From assembly GCF_040096225.1 (NCBI RefSeq), contig NZ_JBBMFC010000008.1, positions 56,585 to 120,584 on the forward strand: a DNA stretch of 64,000 nt, written 5' to 3'. This DNA is from Hominiventricola aquisgranensis. GTDB lineage: Bacteria; Bacillota; Clostridia; Lachnospirales; Lachnospiraceae. The notes below the pieces were generated by a model. The model was not told the origin of the DNA. It did not search any database and saw only the letters and a program-made list of their open reading frames with translations. Both the position numbers and the translations under genes were made by a program. Shown piece after piece: positions 41,997 through 51,504 of this stretch; within the stretch, counting starts at the first letter, position 1, and every line of letters starts with the position of its first letter.

Positions 41997-42503
41997 TCAG
42001 GAACTCATTGCTACTTTGAATTTCTCCAATTCATTTCCCATCATCTCTTCTGATACATGGGTGTATATATCTATTGTTGTGGAGTAATGAGCATGTCCCA
42101 TAAGCTGCTGAACAACCTTTGGGGTAATTCCTTTTTCAAAGCATCGACTACAGAACGTATGTCTCAATGCATGAGAATGAACTTTTTCAAACTCTATCGG
42201 ATTTCTGTTTTCAAACACAGCATTGACAGATTCTTCATAATTGATTGCATCCACCACTTTATTGATTTCCTTCTCAGCAACATATCTGCTGATTGGTGAT
42301 CCCATAGTGGTACAGAAAACTACATCCTCAAGTTCTCCAGTAGAGCGGTAACGATCTTTTAAATCTTTTTTTAATTTTTTCTGTTTCTCCCGCTGAACTT
42401 TCAACGCTTCTTCAACATCTCCGATAAATGGAATCCTTCGATATGAATTCTGTGTTTTCAAAGTCGTAAGATACTGTTTCTTTTCCCTTGGTCTTCTTCC
42501 TTC
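41997..42503 (-). pseudogene. Integrase C-terminal catalytic fragment (Tn916/ICE type)
   Basis: The frame covers only the catalytic domain of a tyrosine integrase: TTLKTQNSYRRIPFI, VVFCTTMGSPISRYVAEKEINK, HSHALRHTFCSRCFEKGI (His..Arg), LMGHAHYSTTIDIYTHV (His and nucleophile Tyr). The arm-binding and core-binding N-terminal domains, and probably the first arginine, are missing, since relatives are about 380-400 residues. Upstream the frame runs straight into the stop codon of the ribulokinase gene. It lies about 260 bases from the tsf-like repeat, as expected for the element that integrated there. Confidence 0.85.
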
Positions 42504-44132
42504 CTATGCTCTCCACCGGGAGAAGAACGCTGCCATTTCCTTATATTTCTTATACAGGCGACTGTATGTCTCCTGGTTTTCTTTTACCGGATAATATCTG
42601 GGTTCCTCCACCCGTGTCATGGCTCGAACCGCCTCCGCAATAGTACCGTATCCGCCCTTTTCTTTTCCTGCTGCCACCGCCGCATAAATGGCTGATCCCA
42701 GAGCTGCCGTCTGCATATTTTCAGCCACCCGCAGCTTCAAACCAAGTACATCTGCATAAATCTGCATAAAGAAAGGATTTTTCTTAGAAATTCCTCCACT
42801 GGTAATCACTTCCTGCACTTTGGTTCCGGACTCCTCCATACTTTCCACAATTCTGCGAGTTCCAAAGGCCGTGGCCTCAATGAGCGCCCGGTAAAGTTCT
42901 TCCGGTTTCGTCTGTAAGGTTATTCCGTAAAATCCCCCCATCAAACTTCCATCCACGTAAGGAGTCTTATTTCCTCCCAGCCATTCCAAAGCCATCACCG
43001 GACTTTCACAAGGGTTTAATTCTGCTGCCTTCTGAGAAAGATAGGTATGAATATTTTTCCCTTCTTTCTCTGCCTGGCGATAATAAGATTCCGGCACACA
43101 ATTAGTTACAAACCACTCAAGAGAATCTCCCACTGCAGCAATTCCAGACTCCAGTGCATAATAACCGGGAATAATGGCATTTTTCACCGTTCCCACGATT
43201 CCCTTTCCATAATATGACTTATCGCTAAGGGCCAACGCCACGCTGGAAGTACCTACCACCAGCATCATCTGTCCTTTTTCCAATACACCGCTTCCCGGTA
43301 CTCCCGCATGGGAGTCAATAATGGCAGGTGCCACTGCAATACCGGAGCAAAGACCCAAACGCAAAGCCCAATCTTCTGTCAGATATCCAACAGCCTGGTC
43401 TACCGGACAAATCTCTCCCTTCAGCTTCTCCTCTACGAAATTTTGCAGTCTGGAATCAAAAGCTTCATAAAATCCCTTTTCCGGATATCCTCGTCCTTCC
43501 TCCCACCAGGCTTTATAGCCAGCAGTGGAAGCACTGCGTTTACCAGAGCCGGTCAAAGTTCTGGTGAGCCAGTCCCCGGCCTCCAGCAACTGATCCGCCT
43601 CCGCGTATAGCTGGGGATCCTCGTCCAGAATTTGCATGGCTTTAGGCAACAGCAGTTCTGAGGATACCTTCTCATCAATCTTATACTTTTCCCGATACTG
43701 TCCCCGGGAAAGGATCTCATTGATTTTATCTGCCTCATACTGGGCCGCGTGGTGTTTCCAGAGTTTTACATAAGCATGGGGACGACTCTCGTACCCCGGT
43801 TTCATACAGAAAGGAGTTCCCTCCTTATCTATTGGCAGCATGGTGCAGGAGGTAAAATCAATGCCGATGCCAATCACACATTCCCCGCAGATACCCGTTT
43901 GCTCCAGTACACTCTTTATTGTGATCTCCATGGCATCCAGATAGTCCTGCGGATGCTGAAGTGCCCAATTCCTGGAAAGTTTAGTCTTTCCATCCGGCAG
44001 CGTCTGATCCATCACCTGATGTTTATATGGCTGTACCGTATCTGCCAGAATTTCCCCGGTACCACATACAACCAGTGCCGCCCGGCAGGAAAGTGTACCG
44101 TAATCCAACCCAATAACATACTTTTCTCCCAT
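42504..44132 (-). CDS. araB: Ribulokinase (FGGY carbohydrate kinase)
   Basis: A 542-residue FGGY-family kinase starting with the phosphate-binding VIGLDYGTLSCRAALV. IGIDFTSCTMLPIDKEGTPF, RPHAYVKLWKHH, MLVVGTSSVALALS and ALEWLGGNKTPYVDG fit the AraB subgroup rather than xylulokinase, and AFGTRRIVESMEESG with TSGGISKKNPFFMQIYADV closes the C-terminal domain. It phosphorylates ribulose (and ribitol or arabitol in broad-specificity members). GTGAGG precedes the ATG. It is the last gene of the sugar operon, after a hairpin that may reduce expression; its stop is immediately followed by the integrase remnant. Confidence 0.85.
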   Translation of the reverse strand: MGEKYVIGLDYGTLSCRAALVVCGTGEILADTVQPYKHQVMDQTLPDGKTKLSRNWALQHPQDYLDAMEITIKSVLEQTGICGECVIGIGIDFTSCTMLPIDKEGTPFCMKPGYESRPHAYVKLWKHHAAQYEADKINEILSRGQYREKYKIDEKVSSELLLPKAMQILDEDPQLYAEADQLLEAGDWLTRTLTGSGKRSASTAGYKAWWEEGRGYPEKGFYEAFDSRLQNFVEEKLKGEICPVDQAVGYLTEDWALRLGLCSGIAVAPAIIDSHAGVPGSGVLEKGQMMLVVGTSSVALALSDKSYYGKGIVGTVKNAIIPGYYALESGIAAVGDSLEWFVTNCVPESYYRQAEKEGKNIHTYLSQKAAELNPCESPVMALEWLGGNKTPYVDGSLMGGFYGITLQTKPEELYRALIEATAFGTRRIVESMEESGTKVQEVITSGGISKKNPFFMQIYADVLGLKLRVAENMQTAALGSAIYAAVAAGKEKGGYGTIAEAVRAMTRVEEPRYYPVKENQETYSRLYKKYKEMAAFFSRWRA

Positions 44133-44245
44133 AAAAACCTCACTTTATCGTCCGTTCTCGTTACAGTTACTACACCATATTATCTACCTATTTTAAATGT
44201 TTTTCAAATGCTTTCATTTTAGTTAGTTTCTTATTCAGACAAAAA

Positions 44246-44316
44246 GAGACCGCCCAGGGTCCCTGCAGAAAATTTCTTGCACAAACCTTCTGCAGCGCCA
44301 CTTGGGCGGTTCTTCT
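44246..44316 (-). terminator. Long hairpin between substrate-binding protein and kinase genes
   Basis: On the minus strand AACCGCCCA...CTGCAGAA pairs with TTCTGCAG...TGGGCGGTC, followed by TCTTTTTG. It probably terminates most transcripts after the abundant binding-protein gene. Confidence 0.7.
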
Positions 44317-44328
44317 TCCTGATCTGGT

Positions 44329-45363
44329 TTATTTTACTGCATCATACTCTTCCTGAGTGATGATACCGATCTCAATATATTTTTCAATATACATATCAAC
44401 ATTTTCCTCAGTGATCAGGATTGTCTCGATAGTCTCCTCTACCACATCCTTCTCACCGGTAAGCAGCTGATATGCGGCATCCAGATTTTTCTGAGCCAAT
44501 TCCTGAGTATCCTGCATAACAGTAGCAGTCTGCTGTCCAGCCTTAATACGCAGAAGAGCATCGGGATTTGCATCAACAGCATAATACTGAGTATCTGCAA
44601 AGGTAGGATCATCTTTTACTACCTCATAACAGGCTTTAGCCAGGTCATCACCGATGGTCAGCACTGCATCTATCTTACCATAAGCCTGAACCCAGTCTTC
44701 CATGGTCTGCATGAAAGTGGCCTGATCACTCTGAGCACAGATCTTCTCTGCTACCACTTCCACATCAGGTCTCTGCTCCACAAAGATATCCTTGTAAGCC
44801 TGAAGTCTGCTCTCTGTATGCAGATTTCCAGGGTTACAGGACATGATGGCCACCTTAGCATTCTGAGGAACCTTCTCAACAGCCAACTCAGCAATAACTT
44901 TACCCTGCTCATAGGGATCGGCATCAATCCAGGAAGCGCCTTCAATATCACGGATTCCTGCGTTTGTGGTCAGCATCTTTACACCAGCCTCTACACCCTG
45001 CTTTACATAAGGTGTCTGGGAATCGCTATCATTGGGCTGTACAATAATTGCATCATAACCCGCAGTAATAGCCTGCTCAATAATCTGATTCTCTTTATCA
45101 CTGTCCGCCTGAGCATCCTGAATATCAAAAGAAAACTTATCTTTATAGGTGCTCTCCCAGTATTTCTGAAAGTCAGAAGAAAGGCGAGCTGCGAAAGTAT
45201 CTGCCTGGTTACGGCTTACATACAATACCTTATATTCTGCATCACCGGAAGCTCCTCCATCTTCCTTGGCTGTAGAATCATTCTTACTTCCACAGGCAGC
45301 CATAGACAACACCATACCTGCACACAACACCGCACTAATTGTCTTTTTCCATCCTTTTTTCAT
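44329..45363 (-). CDS. Sugar ABC transporter substrate-binding lipoprotein (RbsB-like)
   Basis: A 344-residue protein with a lipoprotein signal (MKKGWKKTISAVLCAGMVLS and lipobox MAAC). DAIIVQPNDSDSQTPYVKQGVEAG and TTNAGIRDIEGASWIDADPYEQGKVIAEL match type 1 periplasmic sugar-binding proteins; VLTIGDDLAKACYEVVKDD and YAVDANPDALLRIKAGQQTATVMQD belong to the ligand-binding cleft. The ligand is not predictable, but the ribulokinase and polyol dehydrogenase suggest a pentose or pentitol. It lies at the 3' side of the transporter genes, unlike the usual order. Confidence 0.9.
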   Translation of the reverse strand: MKKGWKKTISAVLCAGMVLSMAACGSKNDSTAKEDGGASGDAEYKVLYVSRNQADTFAARLSSDFQKYWESTYKDKFSFDIQDAQADSDKENQIIEQAITAGYDAIIVQPNDSDSQTPYVKQGVEAGVKMLTTNAGIRDIEGASWIDADPYEQGKVIAELAVEKVPQNAKVAIMSCNPGNLHTESRLQAYKDIFVEQRPDVEVVAEKICAQSDQATFMQTMEDWVQAYGKIDAVLTIGDDLAKACYEVVKDDPTFADTQYYAVDANPDALLRIKAGQQTATVMQDTQELAQKNLDAAYQLLTGEKDVVEETIETILITEENVDMYIEKYIEIGIITQEEYDAVK

Positions 45364-45457
45364 ACTGTCCTCCTTAATAAATTAATTTGATATAATAATT
45401 AACACAGTTATTCAGGGCATTTCCCGGGGTTTGCCCCACGGCTGTGCCTACCGCTTT

Positions 45458-46423
45458 TTACTTTGATTTTCTGCCTCTGCGGTTCTTGAAATACAGATCC
45501 CAGATAACCGCTCCGCCGATGATAATACCTCGAACCACCTGCTGCAAATAAGAATCGATTCCCATCAGATTCATAATATTATTCAAAAATCCTACAATAA
45601 AGGCACCTACTACAGTTCCCACTGCAGATCCCACACCACCAGAAAAACTGGTTCCACCTACAATAGTGGCAATCATTGCATCAAACTCATAGTTAAGACC
45701 ACCATTAGGCATGGCACTATTTACTCGGGACATCCAGATGGTAGCTGCTACACCGGTAAGGATACCATTCAGCGCATACACCTTCATCTTTATTGCTTTT
45801 ACATTAATTCCAGAAGCATTAGCTGCTTCTTCATTGCCGCCCACAGCAAAAACAGAACGTCCCAGTTTTGTCTGCTTGGTAATATAAACTACAATCAATA
45901 TGAAGACCACTACAATATAAACGCTGTTGGGAATACCAAAAGTACTCTCCTGACCCACTGCTGCCAGATCTTCTCCCAGGCCGGACTGATTCTGTCCCTG
46001 AGTAATATAAAGAGCCATACCTCTGGCCATCAGCTGAACAGACAGTGTGGCAATAAAAGGCGGTGTATTAAAGGCTGTTACCATAGCACCGCTGACCATA
46101 TTACAGACAATAGCAACTCCGATGGCTACCAGAAATGTCACCAATACGCTGGGTACTGCCTTATAAGCGTAAAGTGCAATAACACTGGCCAAAGCCAGAT
46201 TAGATCCAGCTGCCAAATCCAGACATCCAGCGGATATCAGAAGCATAGCTCCCAAAGCCAACAGAATATTAACTGTCTGTTGTTTTGCCACATTCATCAA
46301 GTTACTTGGTGTCAGAAAATTTTCATTTGCAAATCCGCAAATAATCATCATGACAATCAGAATAATAAATAAACTGTACTTTGACAGATATTTTGAAATA
46401 TCCACCGACTTCTTTTTTTCCAT
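45458..46423 (-). CDS. Sugar ABC transporter permease (RbsC-like)
   Basis: A 321-residue membrane protein with about nine hydrophobic segments. NVAKQQTVNILLALGAMLLISAGCLDLAAGSNLALAS and RSVFAVGGNEEAANASGINVKAIKM (EAA-like loop) are typical of the RbsC/AraH family, as is ATIVGGTSFSGGVGSAVGTVVGAFI. It forms the transmembrane channel with the neighbouring ATPase, which starts 16 bases upstream in the operon. Confidence 0.93.
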   Translation of the reverse strand: MEKKKSVDISKYLSKYSLFIILIVMMIICGFANENFLTPSNLMNVAKQQTVNILLALGAMLLISAGCLDLAAGSNLALASVIALYAYKAVPSVLVTFLVAIGVAIVCNMVSGAMVTAFNTPPFIATLSVQLMARGMALYITQGQNQSGLGEDLAAVGQESTFGIPNSVYIVVVFILIVVYITKQTKLGRSVFAVGGNEEAANASGINVKAIKMKVYALNGILTGVAATIWMSRVNSAMPNGGLNYEFDAMIATIVGGTSFSGGVGSAVGTVVGAFIVGFLNNIMNLMGIDSYLQQVVRGIIIGGAVIWDLYFKNRRGRKSK

Positions 46424-46438
46424 TTAATACTCCCCTAG

Positions 46439-47935
46439 CTATGATACTGCAAAGCCCATAATCCGCTCCTGGGTAAACAGTTCCTGCTCATCCAGGCAAC
46501 CGGAAATTTTGCCTTCTTTCATTATGTAGATTCTGTCACACATACCGATAAGTTCTGGCAATTCTGAGGAAATCATAACAATTCCTTTACCACTGGCTGC
46601 CAGTACATTCATCAGCTCATAAATTTCTTTTTTAGCCCCCACATCAATTCCTCTGGTGGGTTCATCCATAATTACCACCTGAGCATTCTCGCAAAGCATC
46701 CACTTAGCCAGAATTACTTTCTGCTGATTACCACCGGACAAATTAACAATGGGAGTTTCCAGAGACGGTGTCTTTACTCTTACTTTTCCAAACACTTCCG
46801 ATACTTCTGTGATTTCCTGCTTTTTGTGTCCACGACCGCCACTGAAATATTTCTTCAAGTTAGCCAGTGATGCATTTTCCAAAACACTTCGAATAGGAAT
46901 AATTCCATACCGCCTTCGATCTTCAGTAACCATGGTAATTCCACTGTCAATGACCTTACGGATATTTTTCCGGCACTCCAAAGGCTTCCCTTTCAGAGAA
47001 ATTTTTCCGGAATCATAAGAATCCATTCCAAAAATAGCACTCATGACCTCGGTTCTTCCTGCCCCAACCAGTCCGGCAAAACCTACGATCTCACCGGCTT
47101 TTATAGAAAAATTAATATTCTCAAAAACTCCTGCCTTTGTGAGATTTTCCACTTTCAGAAGTTCCTCTCCTATGGAAATTTCTTCTTTCGGATATTGATT
47201 CTCCAGTTTTCTTCCTACCATCAACTCAATGATTTCATCTACATTTGTCTCATCTTTGTGGAGAGTCTTGATAGTCTTTCCATCTCGGAGTACGGTAATC
47301 TCATCAGCAATGCGGAAAATTTCATCCATCTTGTGGGAAATATAAATAATACTCATGCCTCGATCTCTAAGCTCATTGATTTTCCCAATCAAAAATTCCA
47401 CATCCTGATTAGATATGGATGAGGTAGGTTCATCCATAATCAGAATTTCTGCATTGAATGAAATAGCTTTCAGGATTTCCAGCATCTGAATATTCGAAAC
47501 AGTCATATCCCGCAGCAAAGTATCCGGCGCATAAGAAAGCCCCTCACTTTTCAGCAATTCCACAGTTTCCCGGCGAATGCGCTTCCAATCCATTTGTACG
47601 GGACTTTTTTTGCACCAGCGTCCCAAATACAAGTTTTCCTCCAGAGTCATATCCGGAACATAAGAAAGTTCCTGAAACACCATAGAAATTTTATTTTTCC
47701 GAGCGTCCATAGGAGAACTGATGCTTACTGGTTTTCCGTCGATGACGATCTCACCTTCATCTGGATGATACAGGCCGTACAAAATCTTCATCAGAGTAGA
47801 TTTACCCGCTCCATTTTCGCCGCACAGAACGTGAACACTTCCTTTTTTCAACTGAAAGCTCACATCATCCAAAGCTTTAACACCCGGAAAAGATTTCGAC
47901 ACATGCCGTAACTCCATCTTAATGTTCTCTTCCAT
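46439..47935 (-). CDS. Sugar ABC transporter ATP-binding protein (RbsA/MglA-like, two NBDs)
   Basis: A 498-residue protein with tandem nucleotide-binding domains. The first has Walker A CGENGAGKSTLMKILYG, signature MTVSNIQMLEILKA-like and Walker B EILIMDEPTSSIS. The second has a degenerate Walker A (GLVGAGRTEVMSAIFG), signature LSGGNQQKVILAKWM and QVVIMDEPTRGIDVGAK, the typical asymmetry of this family. It is the first gene of the operon downstream of a strong promoter. Confidence 0.95.
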   Translation of the reverse strand: MEENIKMELRHVSKSFPGVKALDDVSFQLKKGSVHVLCGENGAGKSTLMKILYGLYHPDEGEIVIDGKPVSISSPMDARKNKISMVFQELSYVPDMTLEENLYLGRWCKKSPVQMDWKRIRRETVELLKSEGLSYAPDTLLRDMTVSNIQMLEILKAISFNAEILIMDEPTSSISNQDVEFLIGKINELRDRGMSIIYISHKMDEIFRIADEITVLRDGKTIKTLHKDETNVDEIIELMVGRKLENQYPKEEISIGEELLKVENLTKAGVFENINFSIKAGEIVGFAGLVGAGRTEVMSAIFGMDSYDSGKISLKGKPLECRKNIRKVIDSGITMVTEDRRRYGIIPIRSVLENASLANLKKYFSGGRGHKKQEITEVSEVFGKVRVKTPSLETPIVNLSGGNQQKVILAKWMLCENAQVVIMDEPTRGIDVGAKKEIYELMNVLAASGKGIVMISSELPELIGMCDRIYIMKEGKISGCLDEQELFTQERIMGFAVS

Positions 47936-48057
47936 AACTCCTCCTTTCCTTTTGTAAAATATTTTTTTATTTTGATACTTTTTTCTTGTGCATATCTCAT
48001 AATTTCTTTGGCTTATCCATAAAATTATTGTGTTTATTGCACTTAATAGATGCTTTT

Positions 48058-48112
48058 ATTATAAAATATTTCTGCATATTGTCAATAGTTTTTGTAAAAA
48101 TATTTTATAAAT
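48058..48112 (-). promoter_or_regulatory. Promoter of the transporter-kinase operon and possible ROK operator
   Basis: On the minus strand TTGACA (48085-48080), 16-base spacer, TATAAT (48063-48058). TATTTTATAAAT at 48101-48112, just upstream, recurs at 49509-49520 before the dehydrogenase gene, so it may be the binding site of the ROK regulator between them. Confidence 0.7.
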
Positions 48113-48226
48113 ATTTTTTATATAATTAGTCATAAAAAAAGAGACACCATAAAACTGTTGGAGATAAAAACCTGCCTTTCAAGCATTCATCCCCAGCAGA
48201 ATACAGCGATATCTCTTATGCCGTCC

Positions 48227-49351
48227 TCAGACGTTTTTTATAAATTGTTCAATATGATACAAAGCTCCGCCCATAGCAGCCGCCTCAAATTCACAGGTAC
48301 AAGGTTTTATGTAAGAGCCATCTGTAGGAAAAGTGCTACGTTCTACCACCAACTGGCTCAGTCTAGGAATATACGGCTTAAGATAGGGCCCCATATACCC
48401 GCCCAGGACCACCGGGCAGTCCAAGCACATATTAATATCATTCAACAAAATGGCAAGATAATCCAGATATTCCTCCAAAAGCTTTCGATATTCCTCTTTT
48501 CCCCTATTCATTTCCCTAAAAAAAACCGCAAGATCATTATCCGTCTTCCGGGAAAGACACAAGGCAGAACAGTAAGCCTCTGCACACCCTCGTTTCCCAC
48601 AGGAACACTCCGCCCCTCCGGGCACCAAAGTAATATGACCAAACTCTGCACTGCGGTTGCCCATTCCTTCAAAGGGCTTCCCGTTAACTAAAATAGCACC
48701 ACCTACCGTATTACTTAAGAGCAGATAGGCAATGGTCTGATTTTCATAATCATTTTTCCAGAATTCCGCCACTCCGGCACAGCTGGCATCATTAAATAGC
48801 AAACACGGAAAATCAAAATATTCTTGAAGAATCTGACAGAAATTCGAAGGTACCGGCAAAGTCTCTGCACTGGTTATAGTTTTCTTGTCAAAAGCAATGA
48901 TTCCTGGAATCGTAATTCCCATGCCCAATATCTGTTCTGGGCGTATTTTATTTTTATCAATTAAGTTCCGAACCTTCTCCGCCAGCTGTCCATAACAAAG
49001 CTCCGAATCTGCAATTTCAAATTTTTCACGTACATGATCCATCATGGAACCATTCAAATCAACCAATACTAACGAAATATGGTGAGGCGTAATATCCAAT
49101 CCTACAGCTACTCGAAAATCTGCCACAATAGATACAGCCCTGGCCTTCCGTCCTATTCCAGAAGAGAAAGTTCCATTCTCTTCTATCAATCCCTCATCTT
49201 TCAAAGAATTCAGATTCTGGGTTGTTGTGGGCAAACTAAGCTTCAATTCCGCTGCAATCTCCTGCTTGGAAATTCTTTGTCGCGCAGCAATCAGACGGAA
49301 TACCCGATTTCTGTTCACTTGCTTGATTGACTGCAAATTTATCTCTGTCAT
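48227..49351 (-). CDS. ROK family transcriptional regulator
   Basis: A 374-residue XylR/NagC-type regulator. The N-terminal winged helix contains RQRISKQEIAAELKLSLPTTTQNL. The sugar-kinase-like domain has VGLDITPHHISLVLVDLNG, NDASCAGVAEFW, RSAEFGHITLVPGG and the zinc motif CSCGKRGCAEAYCS. I start at MTEINLQSIKQVNRN, with AAAGGA about 12 bases upstream. It lies between the transporter operon and the divergent dehydrogenase and likely represses both in the absence of sugar. Confidence 0.88.
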   Translation of the reverse strand: MTEINLQSIKQVNRNRVFRLIAARQRISKQEIAAELKLSLPTTTQNLNSLKDEGLIEENGTFSSGIGRKARAVSIVADFRVAVGLDITPHHISLVLVDLNGSMMDHVREKFEIADSELCYGQLAEKVRNLIDKNKIRPEQILGMGITIPGIIAFDKKTITSAETLPVPSNFCQILQEYFDFPCLLFNDASCAGVAEFWKNDYENQTIAYLLLSNTVGGAILVNGKPFEGMGNRSAEFGHITLVPGGAECSCGKRGCAEAYCSALCLSRKTDNDLAVFFREMNRGKEEYRKLLEEYLDYLAILLNDINMCLDCPVVLGGYMGPYLKPYIPRLSQLVVERSTFPTDGSYIKPCTCEFEAAAMGGALYHIEQFIKNV

Positions 49352-49459
49352 AAAAAGAATAAATCCTTTCTCTAATATTTTTTGCAAAATCATCATATAA
49401 CACAATTACTTTTTTGGCAATAACCCCAGCAAATTTAATTATAAATCCCAAAAATAGTA

Positions 49460-49520
49460 TTGACTTTTTGTCTGTTCTGCAATAATATACAAATATATTA
49501 TATAAAACTATTTTATAAAT
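49460..49520 (+). promoter_or_regulatory. Promoter of the polyol dehydrogenase gene and possible ROK operator
   Basis: TTGACT (49460-49465), 17-base spacer, TAATAT (49483-49488). TATTTTATAAAT (49509-49520), shared with the transporter promoter, lies just downstream of the -10, where a repressor could block transcription. Confidence 0.6.
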
Positions 49521-49550
49521 TATATTTGTAAATCAAGAAAGGAGTAACCT

Positions 49551-50585
49551 ATGAAAGCAGCTTATCTCACAGAAAAAATGAAAATTGTTGTGCGTGACGA
49601 CCGAGAGATTCCTGTTCCATCCCAAGGACAGGTTCTGGTTAAAATGGAATACTGCGGTGTATGCGGTTCCGATGTTCATTTCTACAAGGAGGGAAAAGTA
49701 GGCGATACCCCTGCTCCAAAGGATTTTATTTTAGGCCACGAAGTGGCAGGTACCATTACTGCTCTGGGAGAAGGTGTTACAGGTCTACAGGTAGGTGACC
49801 GAGTGGCATTGGAGCCTGGCTATACCTGCGGGAAATGTGAATTCTGCAAGACTGGTCGTTATAATCTCTGTCCTGATGTGCAATTTTTTGCTGCACCTCC
49901 GGTACAGGGTGCTCTGCAAGAATATGTAGTTCATCCGGCAGACATGTGTTTTAAACTTCCTGAAAATGTCAGTACAGAAGAAGGTGCACTGGTAGAGCCA
50001 TTGGCTGTTGGAATGCATGCTGCTTCCCAAGCCAATGTTACACTGGGCAATAGTGTCCTGATTTTGGGCAGTGGTTGTATAGGATTAGTAACTATGCTCT
50101 CTGCCAAAGCCAGAGGTGCCTCCAAACTGGTAGTTGTAGATCTGTTCCAGAAACGTCTAGATATGGCAAAGAAACTGGGAGCTACAGAGGTAATCAATGC
50201 CAAAGAAGAAAATGTAGTAGACCGAGTTCGGGAAATCTTTGGCCCATTGGGTGCCGATATCGTATTTGAAACAGCAGGCGCTATCCCAACCATCCAGCAG
50301 ACTCCTTTTTATGTAAAGCCCGGCGGAACCATCTGCTTGGTAGGCATGGCTGCCGAGAGTATGGCGAATTATAACTTCAATCAGATCATGATGAAAGAAG
50401 TTACCATCAAATCCGTATTCCGCTATCGAAATCTGTATCCTTCCGCTATTGCAGCCATTTCCAGCGGAGCCATCGACGTAAAACAGATTGTAACCCACCG
50501 TTTTACCTTCGATGAATCTGACCAGGCTTTCCACAACGCTGTGGTAAATGCACAGGATGAAATCAAAGAGGTAATTCAGTTCTAA
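49551..50585 (+). CDS. Zinc-dependent polyol (sorbitol/xylitol-type) dehydrogenase
   Basis: A 344-residue medium-chain dehydrogenase. Catalytic zinc ligands are in YCGVCGSDVHFYKEG and LGHEVAG, with LVEPLAVG completing the site; a structural zinc motif CGKCEFCKTGRYNLC is present. NAD binding is LILGSGCIGLVTMLSAKARG followed by VVVDLFQKR, the aspartate implying NAD preference. Sequence fits sorbitol, xylitol or L-arabinitol dehydrogenases; with ribulokinase, arabitol or ribitol oxidation to ribulose/xylulose is plausible. AAGGAG precedes the ATG. Its stop overlaps the convergent NUDIX stop by 4 bases. Confidence 0.9.
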   Translation: MKAAYLTEKMKIVVRDDREIPVPSQGQVLVKMEYCGVCGSDVHFYKEGKVGDTPAPKDFILGHEVAGTITALGEGVTGLQVGDRVALEPGYTCGKCEFCKTGRYNLCPDVQFFAAPPVQGALQEYVVHPADMCFKLPENVSTEEGALVEPLAVGMHAASQANVTLGNSVLILGSGCIGLVTMLSAKARGASKLVVVDLFQKRLDMAKKLGATEVINAKEENVVDRVREIFGPLGADIVFETAGAIPTIQQTPFYVKPGGTICLVGMAAESMANYNFNQIMMKEVTIKSVFRYRNLYPSAIAAISSGAIDVKQIVTHRFTFDESDQAFHNAVVNAQDEIKEVIQF

Positions 50586-51130
50586 TATTTGAAGGTCCGC
50601 GGAAGCATTTCCAACTCTTCCATTGAGATGCAGTTGGGGATGCTTCCTTTGCATACTGCTTCCCGACAATCATCCAAGCTCATCCAGCAAACCTCTTCCA
50701 CTTCCTCCGGCTGAAGTTTCAGTTGCTCCGGTTCCACATCTCTCCATAGACAATATACATTGCTGATCTGATTATCTACAAACAGTTTCCCATAAAAATT
50801 ATCTTTCCAATAAATTTTTCTCTGACCGCAATACACGAATTCTTTTTCCTCTGCTTTCAGTCCCAGTTCTTCCAGCAGCTCCCGTCGGGCAGAAGACAGC
50901 CAATCCACTCCTGCCGGAATATGACCTGCGCTGGAAATATCATAACACCCCGGATGAGAATCCTTTCCTGCACTGCGCTTCTGAAGCAGAATTTCTACTT
51001 TCCCCTGATGCTCCCTCATCAACCATACATGGGCAGTCCTATGCCTGATTCCCTTCTGATGGGCTTTCGTTCGCTCTACTGTCTCTCCTGTAGGATTCCC
51101 CTGATCATCTACTACATCCAACCATTCCAT
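50582..51130 (-). CDS. NUDIX hydrolase (IDI/YfcD-like)
   Basis: A 182-residue protein starting MEWLDVVDDQGNPTGETVER, chosen because AAGGAGAG lies 5-6 bases upstream. The NUDIX box is GHIPAGVDWLSSARRELLEELG, with the RE..EE metal-binding residues present and Val where the box often has a first Glu, as is usual in the isopentenyl-diphosphate-isomerase-like YfcD group. The substrate is unknown. It is convergent with the dehydrogenase and overlaps its stop by 4 bases, leaving no room for a terminator. Confidence 0.88.
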   Translation of the reverse strand: MEWLDVVDDQGNPTGETVERTKAHQKGIRHRTAHVWLMREHQGKVEILLQKRSAGKDSHPGCYDISSAGHIPAGVDWLSSARRELLEELGLKAEEKEFVYCGQRKIYWKDNFYGKLFVDNQISNVYCLWRDVEPEQLKLQPEEVEEVCWMSLDDCREAVCKGSIPNCISMEELEMLPRTFKY

Positions 51131-51504
51131 ATTTTCTCTCCTTTTCACACAAGAAGGAAGGCGGCATTCAGCATCTTTCATCCGATTTGCCGCCCTCCAG
51201 GGTCCTTTGCAAGATCTACATTGATTTGTTATGTACAGTACAGGCTCAATCAATGGAGAAAACAAGCAACTTTCTTCTCCTCCTTTTGTTAAATAGTAGC
51301 CTGAACAACTCTATTTTAGCGGAAAGGTGATTTTTTTATATAACAAATTTGTTGCACCACCCGCATAGCAGGTGGTTTATTGTTTCCCACATATCCATTT
51401 CTCCGTTGGGAGAAACTCCGATGCACTCAACAGGCTAAAGTCCATAAAAAAATCCCCTGCCAGCATCGCTGCCGACAAGGGACTTCATAATTTCAATATT
51501 CTGC
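51131..51504. other. Intergenic region between NUDIX gene and tsf
   Basis: It holds a plus-strand hairpin ACCACCCGC/GCAGGTGGT with a TTTATTGTTT tail near 51355-51385, of unknown use, a GGCGGCA/TGCCGCC hairpin in the NUDIX leader near 51160-51200, and the right att-like repeat with the tsf terminator. No further gene is apparent. Confidence 0.5.

Noticed and set aside
51355..51385. Plus-strand hairpin with T-rich tail as a gene terminator
   Set aside because: No plus-strand gene precedes it within the region; it may be left from a lost gene.
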